From: a bacterium
Lineage (GTDB): Bacteria; Acidobacteriota; Blastocatellia; Pyrinomonadales; Pyrinomonadaceae
Direction: 5' to 3'
Assembly: GCA_029945985.1 (NCBI GenBank)
Contig: JAQSDP010000063.1
Span: 1-7,646, forward strand
DNA: 7,646 bases
In this document: in pieces, positions 1 to 6,051 of the stretch
Layout: every line of letters starts with the position of its first letter
Position numbering within the stretch: the stretch's first letter is position 1
Notes under the pieces: generated by a model
Database searches by the model: none
The model's input: the letters and a program-made list of their open reading frames with translations, nothing else
What the model was told of the DNA's origin: nothing
Position numbers and translations under genes: made by a program

Positions 1-662
1 CGCTCGGTGTCCAGACAAATACCGTTCAGCTCCATGTCGGCGATCGGCATCAGGCAGTCAAACTCAAGTTCAGCGACGCGGGTCAAGCCATCCGCGGCGA
101 GCCGATCTGCCATTTGCTCGTGGAGCGAGAGCATCACCTGCGCGTCGCGGGCGGCATACGTCAACTGCGATTGAGACAGCTCGGACGCTCGCCAATCGCT
201 CACCTGTTCGGACTTATCCAATTCAATATCGGTGAAGAATTTCGCTACGTCCGCCAGCGAATGTCGCCGATCACTGTCGCCCGCCGCGATCAGAACGCTC
301 GCAAGAAAAGTGTCGAAAACACCGTTCGTTTCGCACCCGAGATGATGGCGGACCCACTTAAGATCGAACTTGGCGTTGTGAGCGACCTTCTTGATCGACG
401 CGTCTTCAAGCAGCTCACGCAGAGGAGCTAATTCCGGGGCCGTCCGCGAATCTTCGCCTAGCCTAAACACGTCGAAAACGTACGTACTTCGTCCCGTGCT
501 CAACTGAACCAGCCGCAGTCTGCCCTTATACGGGTCAAGCTCCGTCGTTTCCGTGTCGAATCCAAGAGTACCCTCACGCCGCAACTCCTCGACCGCTCTC
601 GCGGCCGCATCGCCTTCCGTCACGTACTGAAACTGGATATCCAAACTTCTCTCAGGTGTCAT
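1..662 (-). CDS. Bifunctional 3'-5' exonuclease/DNA polymerase (family A), N-terminal part, runs off the left edge
   Basis: About 220 codons are visible from an ATG at 662-660, with no stop before the window edge. Read on the minus strand, the protein has all three DnaQ-type proofreading motifs: ExoI FDTET (D36, E38), ExoII HNAKFDLKW (N96, D100) and ExoIII YAARD (Y169, D173). It also has the SDWRASELSQSQ stretch typical of Pol I and RNase D exonucleases. The exonuclease domain spans about residues 10-195. The following LEFDCLMPIADMELNG (about 200-216) resembles the junction into a family A polymerase domain, so I prefer DNA polymerase over RNase D. The protein starts directly at the proofreading domain, so the N-terminal 5'-nuclease of E. 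coli PolA is absent. Its likely role is DNA repair or gap filling in the cytoplasm. There is no Shine-Dalgarno before the ATG, and a -10 box lies 10 bases upstream. The exonuclease call is firm. The polymerase half lies outside the window and is inferred. Confidence 0.85.
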   Translation of the reverse strand, partial: MTPERSLDIQFQYVTEGDAAARAVEELRREGTLGFDTETTELDPYKGRLRLVQLSTGRSTYVFDVFRLGEDSRTAPELAPLRELLEDASIKKVAHNAKFDLKWVRHHLGCETNGVFDTFLASVLIAAGDSDRRHSLADVAKFFTDIELDKSEQVSDWRASELSQSQLTYAARDAQVMLSLHEQMADRLAADGLTRVAELEFDCLMPIADMELNGICLDTE

Positions 663-672
663 CGGTGAGACG

Positions 673-681
673 ATTATAGCA
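673..681 (-). promoter_or_regulatory. Extended -10 promoter of the exonuclease/polymerase gene
   Basis: On the minus strand TGC is followed directly by TATAAT (678-673), a perfect -10 hexamer with a TGn extension. There is no recognisable -35. The hexamer ends 10 bases before the ATG at 662, so transcription would start about 4 bases before the start codon. This is a leaderless or nearly leaderless arrangement. Confidence 0.6.
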
Positions 682-750
682 CCAAGGAGGTAACGACGAG
701 AGTAGTGATCCGGGCAGGTCACGGCCGCCAAGTTCCAGCGCTCGCAGGGC

Positions 751-766
751 TTTGTGGTATAACCGC
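751..766 (+). promoter_or_regulatory. Repeated extended -10 box (copy 1), candidate serine hydrolase promoter
   Basis: The sequence tttgtggtataaccgc contains TGTGG followed by TATAAC (758-763), an extended -10 pattern. The identical 16 bases occur again at 2374-2389, just before the next gene. No -35 is evident. If used here, the mRNA would start near 770 and leave a leader of about 157 bases before the ATG at 927. Confidence 0.45.
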
Positions 767-926
767 TGCAGCAGAAAAATCGGCCGACAAGTTCTCACCG
801 GCATCTTCTTCTGTTTCTTTTCCGGCGATGGCGGTTTTGCATCCACCCACCGAGAAACGTCAAATACAACATCCCGCCCGCGATAAGGGTCTGCGAGGCG
901 GCCGACTTGGAGTTAAACCGATACCG

Positions 927-2333
927 ATGACTGCAAGCTTTTCGATTCTTTTTATTACGGTTGCACTGATGGTCCTTCCAGGTGCCGTCTTTGCGGACGA
1001 GGCTGACGAAGTCATCCGAGCATGGATGGCAGAGAGACAGATACCCGGCGCGGCACTTATCATCGTGAAGCGAGGGAAGATATTAAAAGCCGCCAACTAT
1101 GGATATGCCGATACTGAGGCTCGAAGGCCGGTAGCGGACACAACGGTGTTCGAGATCGCGTCAATGACAAAGCAGTTCACGGCAGCAGCGGTTCTTCTCC
1201 TCGCCGAAGAAGGGAAATTGAAACTGGATGATCCGGTTTCCAAGCATTTGTCCGACGTTCCCGCAGGCTGGCGGGATATAACAGTTCGACGACTGCTCGA
1301 TCATACGTCTGGACTATACGACGATTGGGATGAAAATAACGAATACTTCCAATCCAAAAACTCGGATCAGGAATTTCTAGAAGCGCTGAAGATCTCAAAG
1401 CTAAAATTTGCGCCAGGCGAGCGACACGCGTATAGCTGCGGTCCATTCATCGCGGGAATGATCATCGCGAAGCTTTCCGGAATGCCGTACAGCGAATTCA
1501 TGCGCAAACGGATCTTTCAGCCGCTAGGTATGTTATCGACGTTTGTTAACGGCAGCGGACCAGCGATAAAGGACGCTGCTATCGGGTACGTACTGAGAGA
1601 CGGCAAGCTGCAAAGAGGAGTGCAGATGTCTAGAACCGCTCACGCGCGTGCCGACGTCGGGATCAGCACCACGGCTAGGGATCTTGTGAAATGGCTCGAG
1701 GCTCATCATGATGCGCGATTGCTCAAGGATGGAAGTCTGCGTGAAATATTTAGTTTCGCGAAGCTGAATGACGGTTCGACTGTTCCGAGCGGACTCGGAT
1801 GGTGGCTTAATCCTATTCGCGGGAGGCCTCTCCGTCACCACGGCGGCGCGTTTCGAAGCGGCTTCAATTCGACGATCAATTGGTATCCGAAATCCGACCT
1901 TGCTGTCATCCTTCTCGCAAATCGTTTTCGATCTTCAGCTAATGACATGGGTCACGTGATCGCCGGAGTTTACGATCCGATTTACAGAACTACGTCGAGC
2001 CGAAAGGTCATCTCGGATCCCAAGCCTGCTCGAACTAAGAGGTTGTACGAAATGCTTTCGCAGTTGTCGGAAGGAAAGCTAGACTTGCCGCCCGCGGCAC
2101 CCGTTTTCCCATATCGATACTATGAACTGACAGACTGGCTGGATCTGTTGGAGGGAGCCGACGGAATGAAGTTTTTAGGCTGTGACAACATATTCGGGCG
2201 GGGGGATCGCATATTTGGAAAACGAATAAAGGAAATCTGTTTTTATAGGATGAACGGTAAGGATTCCCGACCGGTATCTTTCTTACTTGACCTGAAAGGA
2301 AAGGCTCTCTACACAGAGCCTTATGAATACTGA
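927..2333 (+). CDS. Secreted beta-lactamase-family serine hydrolase with C-terminal extension
   Basis: The product has 468 residues from ATG 927. A hydrophobic signal sequence covers residues 1-23 and ends VFA before DEADE, so it is probably exported. The PF00144-type domain spans about 26-345. The catalytic SxxK is S79-M-T-K82, and the LLDHTSGL block follows. The second motif reads Y169-S-C171 where the family usually has YSN, and the third motif is H304-H-G-G with the following GFNS. The family includes class C beta-lactamases, DD-peptidases, esterases and D-aminopeptidases, so the substrate cannot be fixed. Residues from about 345 on form an extra domain of unknown role, with an FLGCDNIFGRG stretch and an ending of small strands. 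The start is uncertain. ATG 927 gives a compact signal peptide but no positive n-region and only a weak GGAG 14 bases upstream. In-frame ATG 828 would add 33 residues including several Arg and Lys. The GH30 gene follows after 65 bp. Confidence 0.85.
   Translation: MTASFSILFITVALMVLPGAVFADEADEVIRAWMAERQIPGAALIIVKRGKILKAANYGYADTEARRPVADTTVFEIASMTKQFTAAAVLLLAEEGKLKLDDPVSKHLSDVPAGWRDITVRRLLDHTSGLYDDWDENNEYFQSKNSDQEFLEALKISKLKFAPGERHAYSCGPFIAGMIIAKLSGMPYSEFMRKRIFQPLGMLSTFVNGSGPAIKDAAIGYVLRDGKLQRGVQMSRTAHARADVGISTTARDLVKWLEAHHDARLLKDGSLREIFSFAKLNDGSTVPSGLGWWLNPIRGRPLRHHGGAFRSGFNSTINWYPKSDLAVILLANRFRSSANDMGHVIAGVYDPIYRTTSSRKVISDPKPARTKRLYEMLSQLSEGKLDLPPAAPVFPYRYYELTDWLDLLEGADGMKFLGCDNIFGRGDRIFGKRIKEICFYRMNGKDSRPVSFLLDLKGKALYTEPYEY
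2301..2322 (+). other. Perfect hairpin at the 3' end of the serine hydrolase gene
   Basis: AAGGCTCT (2301-2308) and AGAGCCTT (2315-2322) are perfect 8-bp arms around the loop CTACAC. They lie inside the last codons of the serine hydrolase. No T-run follows, so this is not a standard intrinsic terminator. It might slow transcription or protect an mRNA end, or be a chance result of coding sequence. Confidence 0.35.
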
Positions 2334-2373
2334 AACGTTAGCGAAAAGGATGAAGTCGTCAGGCACTCGAACT

Positions 2374-2389
2374 TTTGTGGTATAACCGC
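2374..2389 (+). promoter_or_regulatory. Repeated extended -10 box (copy 2), GH30 promoter
   Basis: This is the identical tttgtggtataaccgc seen at 751-766, with TATAAC at 2381-2386. The hexamer ends 12 bases before the ATG at 2399, placing the transcript start about 5 bases before the start codon. No -35 hexamer and no Shine-Dalgarno are visible, which fits a leaderless or nearly leaderless GH30 mRNA. Confidence 0.55.
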
Positions 2390-2398
2390 ACATAACTT

Positions 2399-3889
2399 AT
2401 GAAAATCGATCGACGCGACTTCTTGCTGGCTTCTTCGTCTGCTCTCTTGGCTTCGACAGCGGTATCGGCATCGCAAGGTATGAGTTTGCCTGATGCGGCA
2501 GCAGCCGAGACTCCGCGTGAATTTACGGCGAGCAAGGCGACGGTTTATACGACCGCGAAGGATACGGATCAGCGGTTGGCGAAATCGGGTGAGGTCGAGT
2601 TTAAGTCGATGGGTCAGCCGCTAGAGACGCAGACTTGCGTGTTCATCGACCCGCGGCGGACATTTCAGACGTTCCTTGGTATCGGCGGGGCGATCACGGA
2701 TTCTTCGGCCGAGACGCTGGCGAAGATGCCGACGACCAAGCAGCAAGAGCTGATCGATGCGTACTACGATCCAAACAAGGGCATCGGCTATACGCTCGCA
2801 CGCACGAACATTCATAGCTGCGATTTTTCGAGCGGCAGTTACACATATGTTGATGAGGGCGACAAGGAGCTGAAGACCTTCAACGTGGAGCACGACCGCA
2901 AGTTTCGTATCCCGATGATCAAGCGGGCGATGGCCGCGGCTCAAGGAAAGATGAAGCTCTACGGCAGTCCGTGGAGCCCGCCCGCCTTTATGAAGGACAA
3001 CAACAATATGCTTCGCGGCGGGAAGCTGAAGTCCGACCATTATCAGGCTTGGGCGAACTACTTTACGAAGTTCGTGAAGGCGTATGAGAAGGAAGGAATT
3101 CCGATCTGGGGCATCTCGATCCAGAACGAACCCATGGCGACGCAGAAGTGGGAATCGTGCATTTTCACGGGCGAAGAAGAGCGGGATTTTCTAAAGAACA
3201 ATCTCGGGCCGACGATGCAGAAGGCGGGCCTGGGCGATAAGAAGATCATCTTCTGGGACCACAATCGCGACCTTATCTATCAGCGTGCAAGCACGATGTT
3301 GAACGACCCTGAGGCCGCGAAATACGTCTGGGGCGTCGGCTATCACTGGTACGAACCATGGAGCGGGGGCGACATGATGTTCGACAACGTGAAACTCGTG
3401 AACGAAACGTTTCCAGACAAGAATTTGATCTTTACCGAAGGCTGTGCGGATTCATACGATGCGTCGAAGGTGAGCGATTGGACATTGGGCGAACGTTACG
3501 GTCGCTCGATGATCCACGACTTCAACAACGGCACCGTTGGCTGGACGGATTGGAACGTCTTGCTCGACGAAAAGGGCGGGCCAAATCACGTGCAGAACTT
3601 CTGCTTTGCGCCGATCCACGCGAACACGCAGACCGGCGAACTGACCTATACAAACTCGTACCACTACATCGGCCACTTTTCGAAGTTCATTAAGCCGGGT
3701 GCAAGGCGGATCGCGGCATCGCCGAGCCGCAGCTCGCTGATCGCGACGGCGTTCGCAAATACGGACGGTACGATCTCAGCCGTTGTAATGAATCGCGGCG
3801 ACAAGCCGGTCGAATATTTCGCGTGGCTCAATGGAAACGCCGCCGCTGTGACGAGCCCGGCCCGCTCCATTCAGACCTTGGTTTTCTGA
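2399..3889 (+). CDS. Tat-exported glycoside hydrolase family 30 (glucosylceramidase-like beta-glycosidase)
   Basis: The product has 496 residues. The N-terminus MKIDRRDFLLASS carries the twin-arginine motif (R5, R6) followed by a hydrophobic segment, with Ala-rich cleavage candidates near residues 20-36, so it should be exported folded by the Tat system. GH30 hallmarks appear in order: LGIGGAITDSS (about 93-103), the SPWSPPAFMK block (190-199), IQNEP with acid/base E244, an HWYEPW stretch, and IFTEG with nucleophile E347. The 103-residue gap between the two glutamates matches the family's (beta/alpha)8 barrel. A C-terminal beta domain (about 415-496) starts with the YHYIGHFSKFIKPGARR block. 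The enzyme should retain anomeric configuration and act on beta-glucosides or related beta-linked glycans. Subfamily and substrate (glucosylceramide, beta-1,6-glucan, xylan) cannot be assigned by eye. The start is set by the Tat motif and the promoter 12 bases upstream. Confidence 0.92.
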   Translation: MKIDRRDFLLASSSALLASTAVSASQGMSLPDAAAAETPREFTASKATVYTTAKDTDQRLAKSGEVEFKSMGQPLETQTCVFIDPRRTFQTFLGIGGAITDSSAETLAKMPTTKQQELIDAYYDPNKGIGYTLARTNIHSCDFSSGSYTYVDEGDKELKTFNVEHDRKFRIPMIKRAMAAAQGKMKLYGSPWSPPAFMKDNNNMLRGGKLKSDHYQAWANYFTKFVKAYEKEGIPIWGISIQNEPMATQKWESCIFTGEEERDFLKNNLGPTMQKAGLGDKKIIFWDHNRDLIYQRASTMLNDPEAAKYVWGVGYHWYEPWSGGDMMFDNVKLVNETFPDKNLIFTEGCADSYDASKVSDWTLGERYGRSMIHDFNNGTVGWTDWNVLLDEKGGPNHVQNFCFAPIHANTQTGELTYTNSYHYIGHFSKFIKPGARRIAASPSRSSLIATAFANTDGTISAVVMNRGDKPVEYFAWLNGNAAAVTSPARSIQTLVF

Positions 3890-4134
3890 TCGATGTCTTT
3901 ATCAACGACAAGAATGCCGGCGATCTTCTTTGGGCACAGAAACTAGATGAACGCGCTCGCGGACAACGGGTGGACGTGCGTGGCAAGCAATCGGCTCGAA
4001 TATCCCAAACCCGAAGGCAATTCTTTGCGTATCTGTACATTCTTGCGACTCAACAACAAGATGACGCCGTCAGCTTCCCGGTTGAGGGGTTCGACGGCGG
4101 TTCCATATTGATGACTACAGTGCGGATCGGCTGA
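3890..4134. other. Convergent intergenic region, no convincing gene
   Basis: These 245 bp lie between the ends of the GH30 and methyltransferase genes. A plus-strand frame stays open through the region and stops just before the methyltransferase end. It begins inside the GH30 gene in another frame, has no ribosome site and matches no family I know. A hairpin at 4065-4099 is the only structured element seen. Confidence 0.5.
4065..4099 (-). terminator. Candidate terminator of the methyltransferase gene
   Basis: CGCCGTC (4065-4071) and GACGGCG (4093-4099) are perfect 7-bp arms. A CCC/GGG pairing is possible inside the 21-base loop. On the minus strand the hairpin lies 35 bases past the methyltransferase stop and is followed by TCATCTTGTTGTTG, which is T-rich but not a clean U-tract. 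It is a weak intrinsic terminator at best. Confidence 0.35.
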
Positions 4135-4965
4135 TTACTTCGTCACGGTTACTCGGAGATATGTCGCCGGTATGATCGTCCGGTTCGGCTCGCCACTGCG
4201 ATTCTCTTTCTCGAACAGCTCTACTAACTCGGCCTCAAGCTCTTTCTCTTTGGCGTTGGCTCGAGCTGCATCGAAGGCGTTCATCGTCGGGCCGTAATAA
4301 TCGCGAAAGTTGGCTACAAATTCCGCGGGCGGCCCGTCGCAGTCGAAGGTGAACGTACCGCGTTCGAACGAGATGTTATCGGGTGATGCACCAGCCGCGG
4401 TGAATCGTTCCTTCACGTGATCTTCGACGCCCCACGTCATTGGCGACACGAATCCTTCGGGCGGCGGTGGCGAGTATGACGAACTGATCCGCAGGATCTG
4501 TGCGACAAGCGTGGGGTCGCCGGGAATCCAGTTACCCATAAATACTTTGCCGCCAGCCTTCGTTACGCGCAGCATCTCCTTTGCGACATCGAACGGCCGC
4601 GGAGCGAACATTGCACCGAACATACTCATAACGAGATCAAAACTTTCATCTTCAATTCCTTCCAGATCGGAGGCGTCGCCCTCCTGAAACCTGAGGTTAG
4701 TGAGGCCGGCAGCAGCGGCTCGTCGATTACCGGCGGCGACAAGATTACTCGCGATGTCGACTCCGAGAACGTCGGCTCCCAGTTGAGCGGACGGCAGAGC
4801 CGTCGTCCCGTCTCCGCAGCCGAGATCAAGTACCTTCATTCCGGGGCCGATGCCAAGACCCTTCGACACTTCCTCGCCGGAAGCGCGCATACTCGCTGCG
4901 ATCTTCGTAAAATCGCCCTTTTCCCATAGTGCCTTGTTTGGATTCATTGCTGTTTGCTCTTTCAT
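4135..4965 (-). CDS. Class I SAM-dependent methyltransferase (UbiE/Methyltransf_11-like)
   Basis: The product has 276 residues. The Rossmann-type SAM-binding core covers about residues 40-150. Motif I is VLDLGCGDGT (45-54), the acidic end of strand 2 is GVD (D70), a GDASDL block (D97) corresponds to the adenine-contacting acidic residue, and FDLVMSMFGAMFAPRP follows as motif IV. The C-terminal half includes a Pro-rich SYSPPPPEGF stretch and a Lys/Glu-rich helix, probably the substrate cap. The protein should be cytoplasmic. The acceptor is unknown, because this fold serves quinone, lipid and many small-molecule methylations. ATG 4965 and ATG 4947 (residue 7) are both possible starts. The shorter form begins MNPNKALWEKGDF, which looks like the more conserved N-terminus. 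No good Shine-Dalgarno precedes 4965. The gene is divergent from the FMN reductase and convergent with GH30. Confidence 0.88.
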   Translation of the reverse strand: MKEQTAMNPNKALWEKGDFTKIAASMRASGEEVSKGLGIGPGMKVLDLGCGDGTTALPSAQLGADVLGVDIASNLVAAGNRRAAAAGLTNLRFQEGDASDLEGIEDESFDLVMSMFGAMFAPRPFDVAKEMLRVTKAGGKVFMGNWIPGDPTLVAQILRISSSYSPPPPEGFVSPMTWGVEDHVKERFTAAGASPDNISFERGTFTFDCDGPPAEFVANFRDYYGPTMNAFDAARANAKEKELEAELVELFEKENRSGEPNRTIIPATYLRVTVTK

Positions 4966-4976
4966 TTCAGATTTTC

Positions 4977-4982
4977 ATTATC
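4977..4982 (-). promoter_or_regulatory. Candidate -10 box of the methyltransferase gene
   Basis: GATAAT on the minus strand (4982-4977) ends 11 bases before the ATG at 4965. No -35 or TGn extension is seen. It is weak on its own, but the distance to the start codon matches the polymerase, GH30 and MOSC genes. Confidence 0.35.
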
Positions 4983-5094
4983 GTTGTAACATATCCTGCC
5001 CCATGGCGGGTACTGTTTTCGGGATCATGCTCTCGGCGATCGCTTCCACACAGTCCAAAACTGCGAACTTGCCCATCCTTCGCGCTGCCGGTGA

Positions 5095-5110
5095 ATGATC
5101 TGCTGATCAT
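5095..5110. repeat. Inverted repeat, candidate operator
   Basis: ATGATC (5095-5100) and GATCAT (5105-5110) are perfect arms around TGCT. The element lies about 55 bases upstream of the candidate FMN reductase -10 box, between the two divergent genes. Its size suits binding of a dimeric regulator. No regulator gene is present in the window. Confidence 0.35.
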
Positions 5111-5161
5111 CGCTTCACCCCCACCTGTCTTCGCAACTGTTAAAAAGCTTGTTGGCGACGC

Positions 5162-5170
5162 TGGTATTAT
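5162..5170 (+). promoter_or_regulatory. Candidate extended -10 promoter of the FMN reductase gene
   Basis: TGG precedes TATTAT (5165-5170), an extended -10 form. No convincing -35 is visible. Transcription would begin near 5177 and leave a leader of about 165 bases before the ATG at 5342. Confidence 0.35.
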
Positions 5171-5200
5171 CTGTACTCACGTATATTGCTAACATAGCGA

Positions 5201-5220
5201 TTCGACTCCGTATGGTCGAA
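5201..5220 (+). repeat. Inverted repeat in the FMN reductase leader
   Basis: TTCGAC (5201-5206) and GTCGAA (5215-5220) are perfect arms around an 8-base loop. In RNA this would be the first of three hairpins in the presumed leader. In DNA it could instead be an operator just downstream of the promoter. Confidence 0.35.
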
Positions 5221-5257
5221 ATGGCGATGTACCTCCCCCTACAAAAGAGGCTCGCGA

Positions 5258-5293
5258 ATGGTGCATACTCGAATGCACAACATATCGCAATGA
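5258..5293 (+). CDS. Candidate 11-residue leader peptide upstream of FMN reductase
   Basis: ATG 5258 opens a short frame encoding MVHTRMHNISQ and stopping with TGA at 5291-5293. AAAGAGG (5244-5250) ends 7 bases before the ATG, a good Shine-Dalgarno distance. The inverted repeat 5261-5278 covers codons 2-7, and a second hairpin (5300-5313) begins 6 bases after the stop. That layout resembles a translational attenuator, but short frames with such a site arise by chance and no codon run points to a particular amino acid. Confidence 0.25.
   Translation: MVHTRMHNISQ
5261..5278 (+). repeat. Inverted repeat inside the candidate leader ORF
   Basis: GTGCAT (5261-5266) and ATGCAC (5273-5278) are perfect arms around ACTCGA. 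The element could be a leader RNA hairpin or a protein-binding site, and it starts at the second codon of the possible leader peptide. Confidence 0.35.
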
Positions 5294-5299
5294 CAAAGA

Positions 5300-5313
5300 C
5301 GCCTTCCAAGGCG
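5300..5313 (+). repeat. GC-rich palindrome just upstream of the FMN reductase ribosome site
   Basis: CGCCTT (5300-5305) and AAGGCG (5308-5313) form a near-perfect 14-bp palindrome. In RNA it would give a 5-bp stem with a UCCA loop, 16 bases before the AGAGGAG ribosome site (5330-5336). The 8-base direct repeat CGCAATGA (5286-5293 and 5312-5319) flanks it. Confidence 0.35.
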
Positions 5314-5341
5314 CAATGAGGACAACCAAAGAGGAGACTAC

Positions 5342-5896
5342 ATGGGCGAGAAAATAAGTATACTGGGAATTTCAGGAAGCCTTCGAAAGGGCTCATTCAA
5401 CAGCGGCGCGCTGAGGGCGGCGGTCGATCTATGCCCCGACGAGGCGCAGATCGAGGTGTTCGACATCGCTTCGATCCCGTCCTTCAACCAGGACGAGGAT
5501 CAGGACCCGCCGGCGATAATTCAGGAGTTCAAAGATAGGATAAGGGCCGCGGACGCGATACTTTTCGCCACTCCGGAATACAACTACTCGATACCGGGTG
5601 TGCTAAAGAACGCGATCGACTGGGCCTCACGGCCCTATGGCCAGAGCGCATGGGATGGAAAGCCGGCGGCTATAATGGGTGCATCGATCGGCGGCATCGC
5701 GACGGCTCGTGCTCAATACGATCTGCGGAAAATGATGGTGTTCCTGAATATGTTCCCTATCAATAAGCCCGAGGTGATGATCGGTAACTGCGGCGATAAG
5801 TTTGACGCGGAAGGAAACTTGATCGACGAGGAAAGCAAAAAGTTTATTCGGCAAATGCTCGAGGCACTGATCGCGTGGACGAAAAAGATCAAGTGA
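5342..5896 (+). CDS. NADPH-dependent FMN reductase family flavoprotein
   Basis: The product has 184 residues, the usual size of the family, with a flavodoxin-like fold. The phosphate-binding loop of FMN is GISGSLRKGSFNS (9-21). The flavin-contacting PEYNYSIPG block begins at P78 and continues into LKNAIDWASRP, and GASIGG (113-118) forms a later flavin loop. The family passes electrons from NAD(P)H via FMN to quinones, chromate, azo dyes or free flavin. The natural acceptor here is unknown, and quinone detoxification or redox homeostasis is the usual assignment. The protein is cytoplasmic with no signal peptide. The start is well supported: AGAGGAG (5330-5336) ends 5 bases before the ATG. The gene stands alone, divergent from the methyltransferase and convergent with the NTF2-like gene. 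Its long leader with palindromes suggests regulated expression, perhaps by redox or xenobiotic stress, but no regulator gene is visible. Confidence 0.92.
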   Translation: MGEKISILGISGSLRKGSFNSGALRAAVDLCPDEAQIEVFDIASIPSFNQDEDQDPPAIIQEFKDRIRAADAILFATPEYNYSIPGVLKNAIDWASRPYGQSAWDGKPAAIMGASIGGIATARAQYDLRKMMVFLNMFPINKPEVMIGNCGDKFDAEGNLIDEESKKFIRQMLEALIAWTKKIK

Positions 5897-5973
5897 CCAC
5901 GGACCTATTTCTTGCAGCACGGACACGATGAGGCCGGCGTTGAAGTAGCCAGAATACGCAGTGCGGTAACTTT

Positions 5974-6013
5974 GAGGAGCTCGGGATGCTGCACGGTTTG
6001 CACCGAGCTCTTT
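5974..6013 (+). terminator. Candidate terminator of the FMN reductase gene
   Basis: GAGCTCGG (5977-5984) and CCGAGCTC (6003-6010) are perfect 8-bp arms. In plus-strand RNA the stem extends to 11 pairs through G-U wobbles (5974-5976 with 6011-6013). Only CTTTC follows, so the U-tract is poor. The wobble pairs favour the plus-strand RNA. It lies about 80 bases past the FMN reductase stop, in the gap between two convergent genes. Confidence 0.4.
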
Positions 6014-6051
6014 CAGCGCCTCCCACATCGTGTGCGTCCCAGTTCGAAGGA

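Larger units (their letters stand above)
663..926. other. Divergent intergenic region between polymerase and serine hydrolase genes
   Basis: This 264-bp stretch carries the polymerase promoter at its left end and the repeated extended -10 box at 751-766. It also contains a Shine-Dalgarno-like AAGGAGGT at 684-691, 13 bases before a GTG at 705. That GTG is in frame with the serine hydrolase and has no stop in between, but the 74 intervening codons show no recognisable domain. They also begin upstream of the 751-766 promoter box. I therefore treat 705-926 as leader, not coding sequence, while noting that an ATG at 828 is also in frame. Confidence 0.5.
4966..5341. other. Divergent regulatory region between methyltransferase and FMN reductase
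   Basis: This 376-bp region has no convincing full-length gene, although a minus-strand frame 5396-5115 is open without recognisable content. It holds four short inverted repeats (5095-5110, 5201-5220, 5261-5278, 5300-5313), candidate promoters facing both ways, and a possible small leader ORF at 5258-5293. The density of symmetrical elements suggests control of the FMN reductase gene. Confidence 0.5.

Noticed and set aside
652..846. Minus-strand 64-codon frame overlapping the polymerase start by 11 bases
   Set aside because: It runs through the polymerase promoter, has no ribosome site or recognisable domain, and opposes the serine hydrolase leader. It is most likely a chance frame.
3955..4131. 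Minus-strand stretch in the convergent gap containing ADGVILLLSRKN, faintly like a TPM-domain strand
   Set aside because: The resemblance covers about a dozen residues, the frame stops soon after and no start is present. It is too weak to call a gene remnant.
3823..4134. Plus-strand 103-codon frame running from the GH30 end to the methyltransferase end
   Set aside because: Its start lies inside the GH30 gene in another frame, there is no Shine-Dalgarno, and the composition matches no family I recognise.
5316..5357. Second tiny ORF (MRTTKEETTWARK) overlapping the FMN reductase start
   Set aside because: It lacks a proper ribosome site and overlaps the real start in another frame. It is considered chance.
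5115..5396. Minus-strand 93-codon frame opposite the FMN reductase leader and start
   Set aside because: It overlaps the well-supported FMN reductase start and has no recognisable domain. Its hydrophobic look comes from reading pyrimidine-rich antisense sequence.
5907..6008. Short minus-strand frame with GTG start ending in SCPCCKK
   Set aside because: It is about 30 codons with no clear ribosome site and overlaps a hairpin in a convergent gap. The Cys cluster alone is not enough evidence for a small protein.
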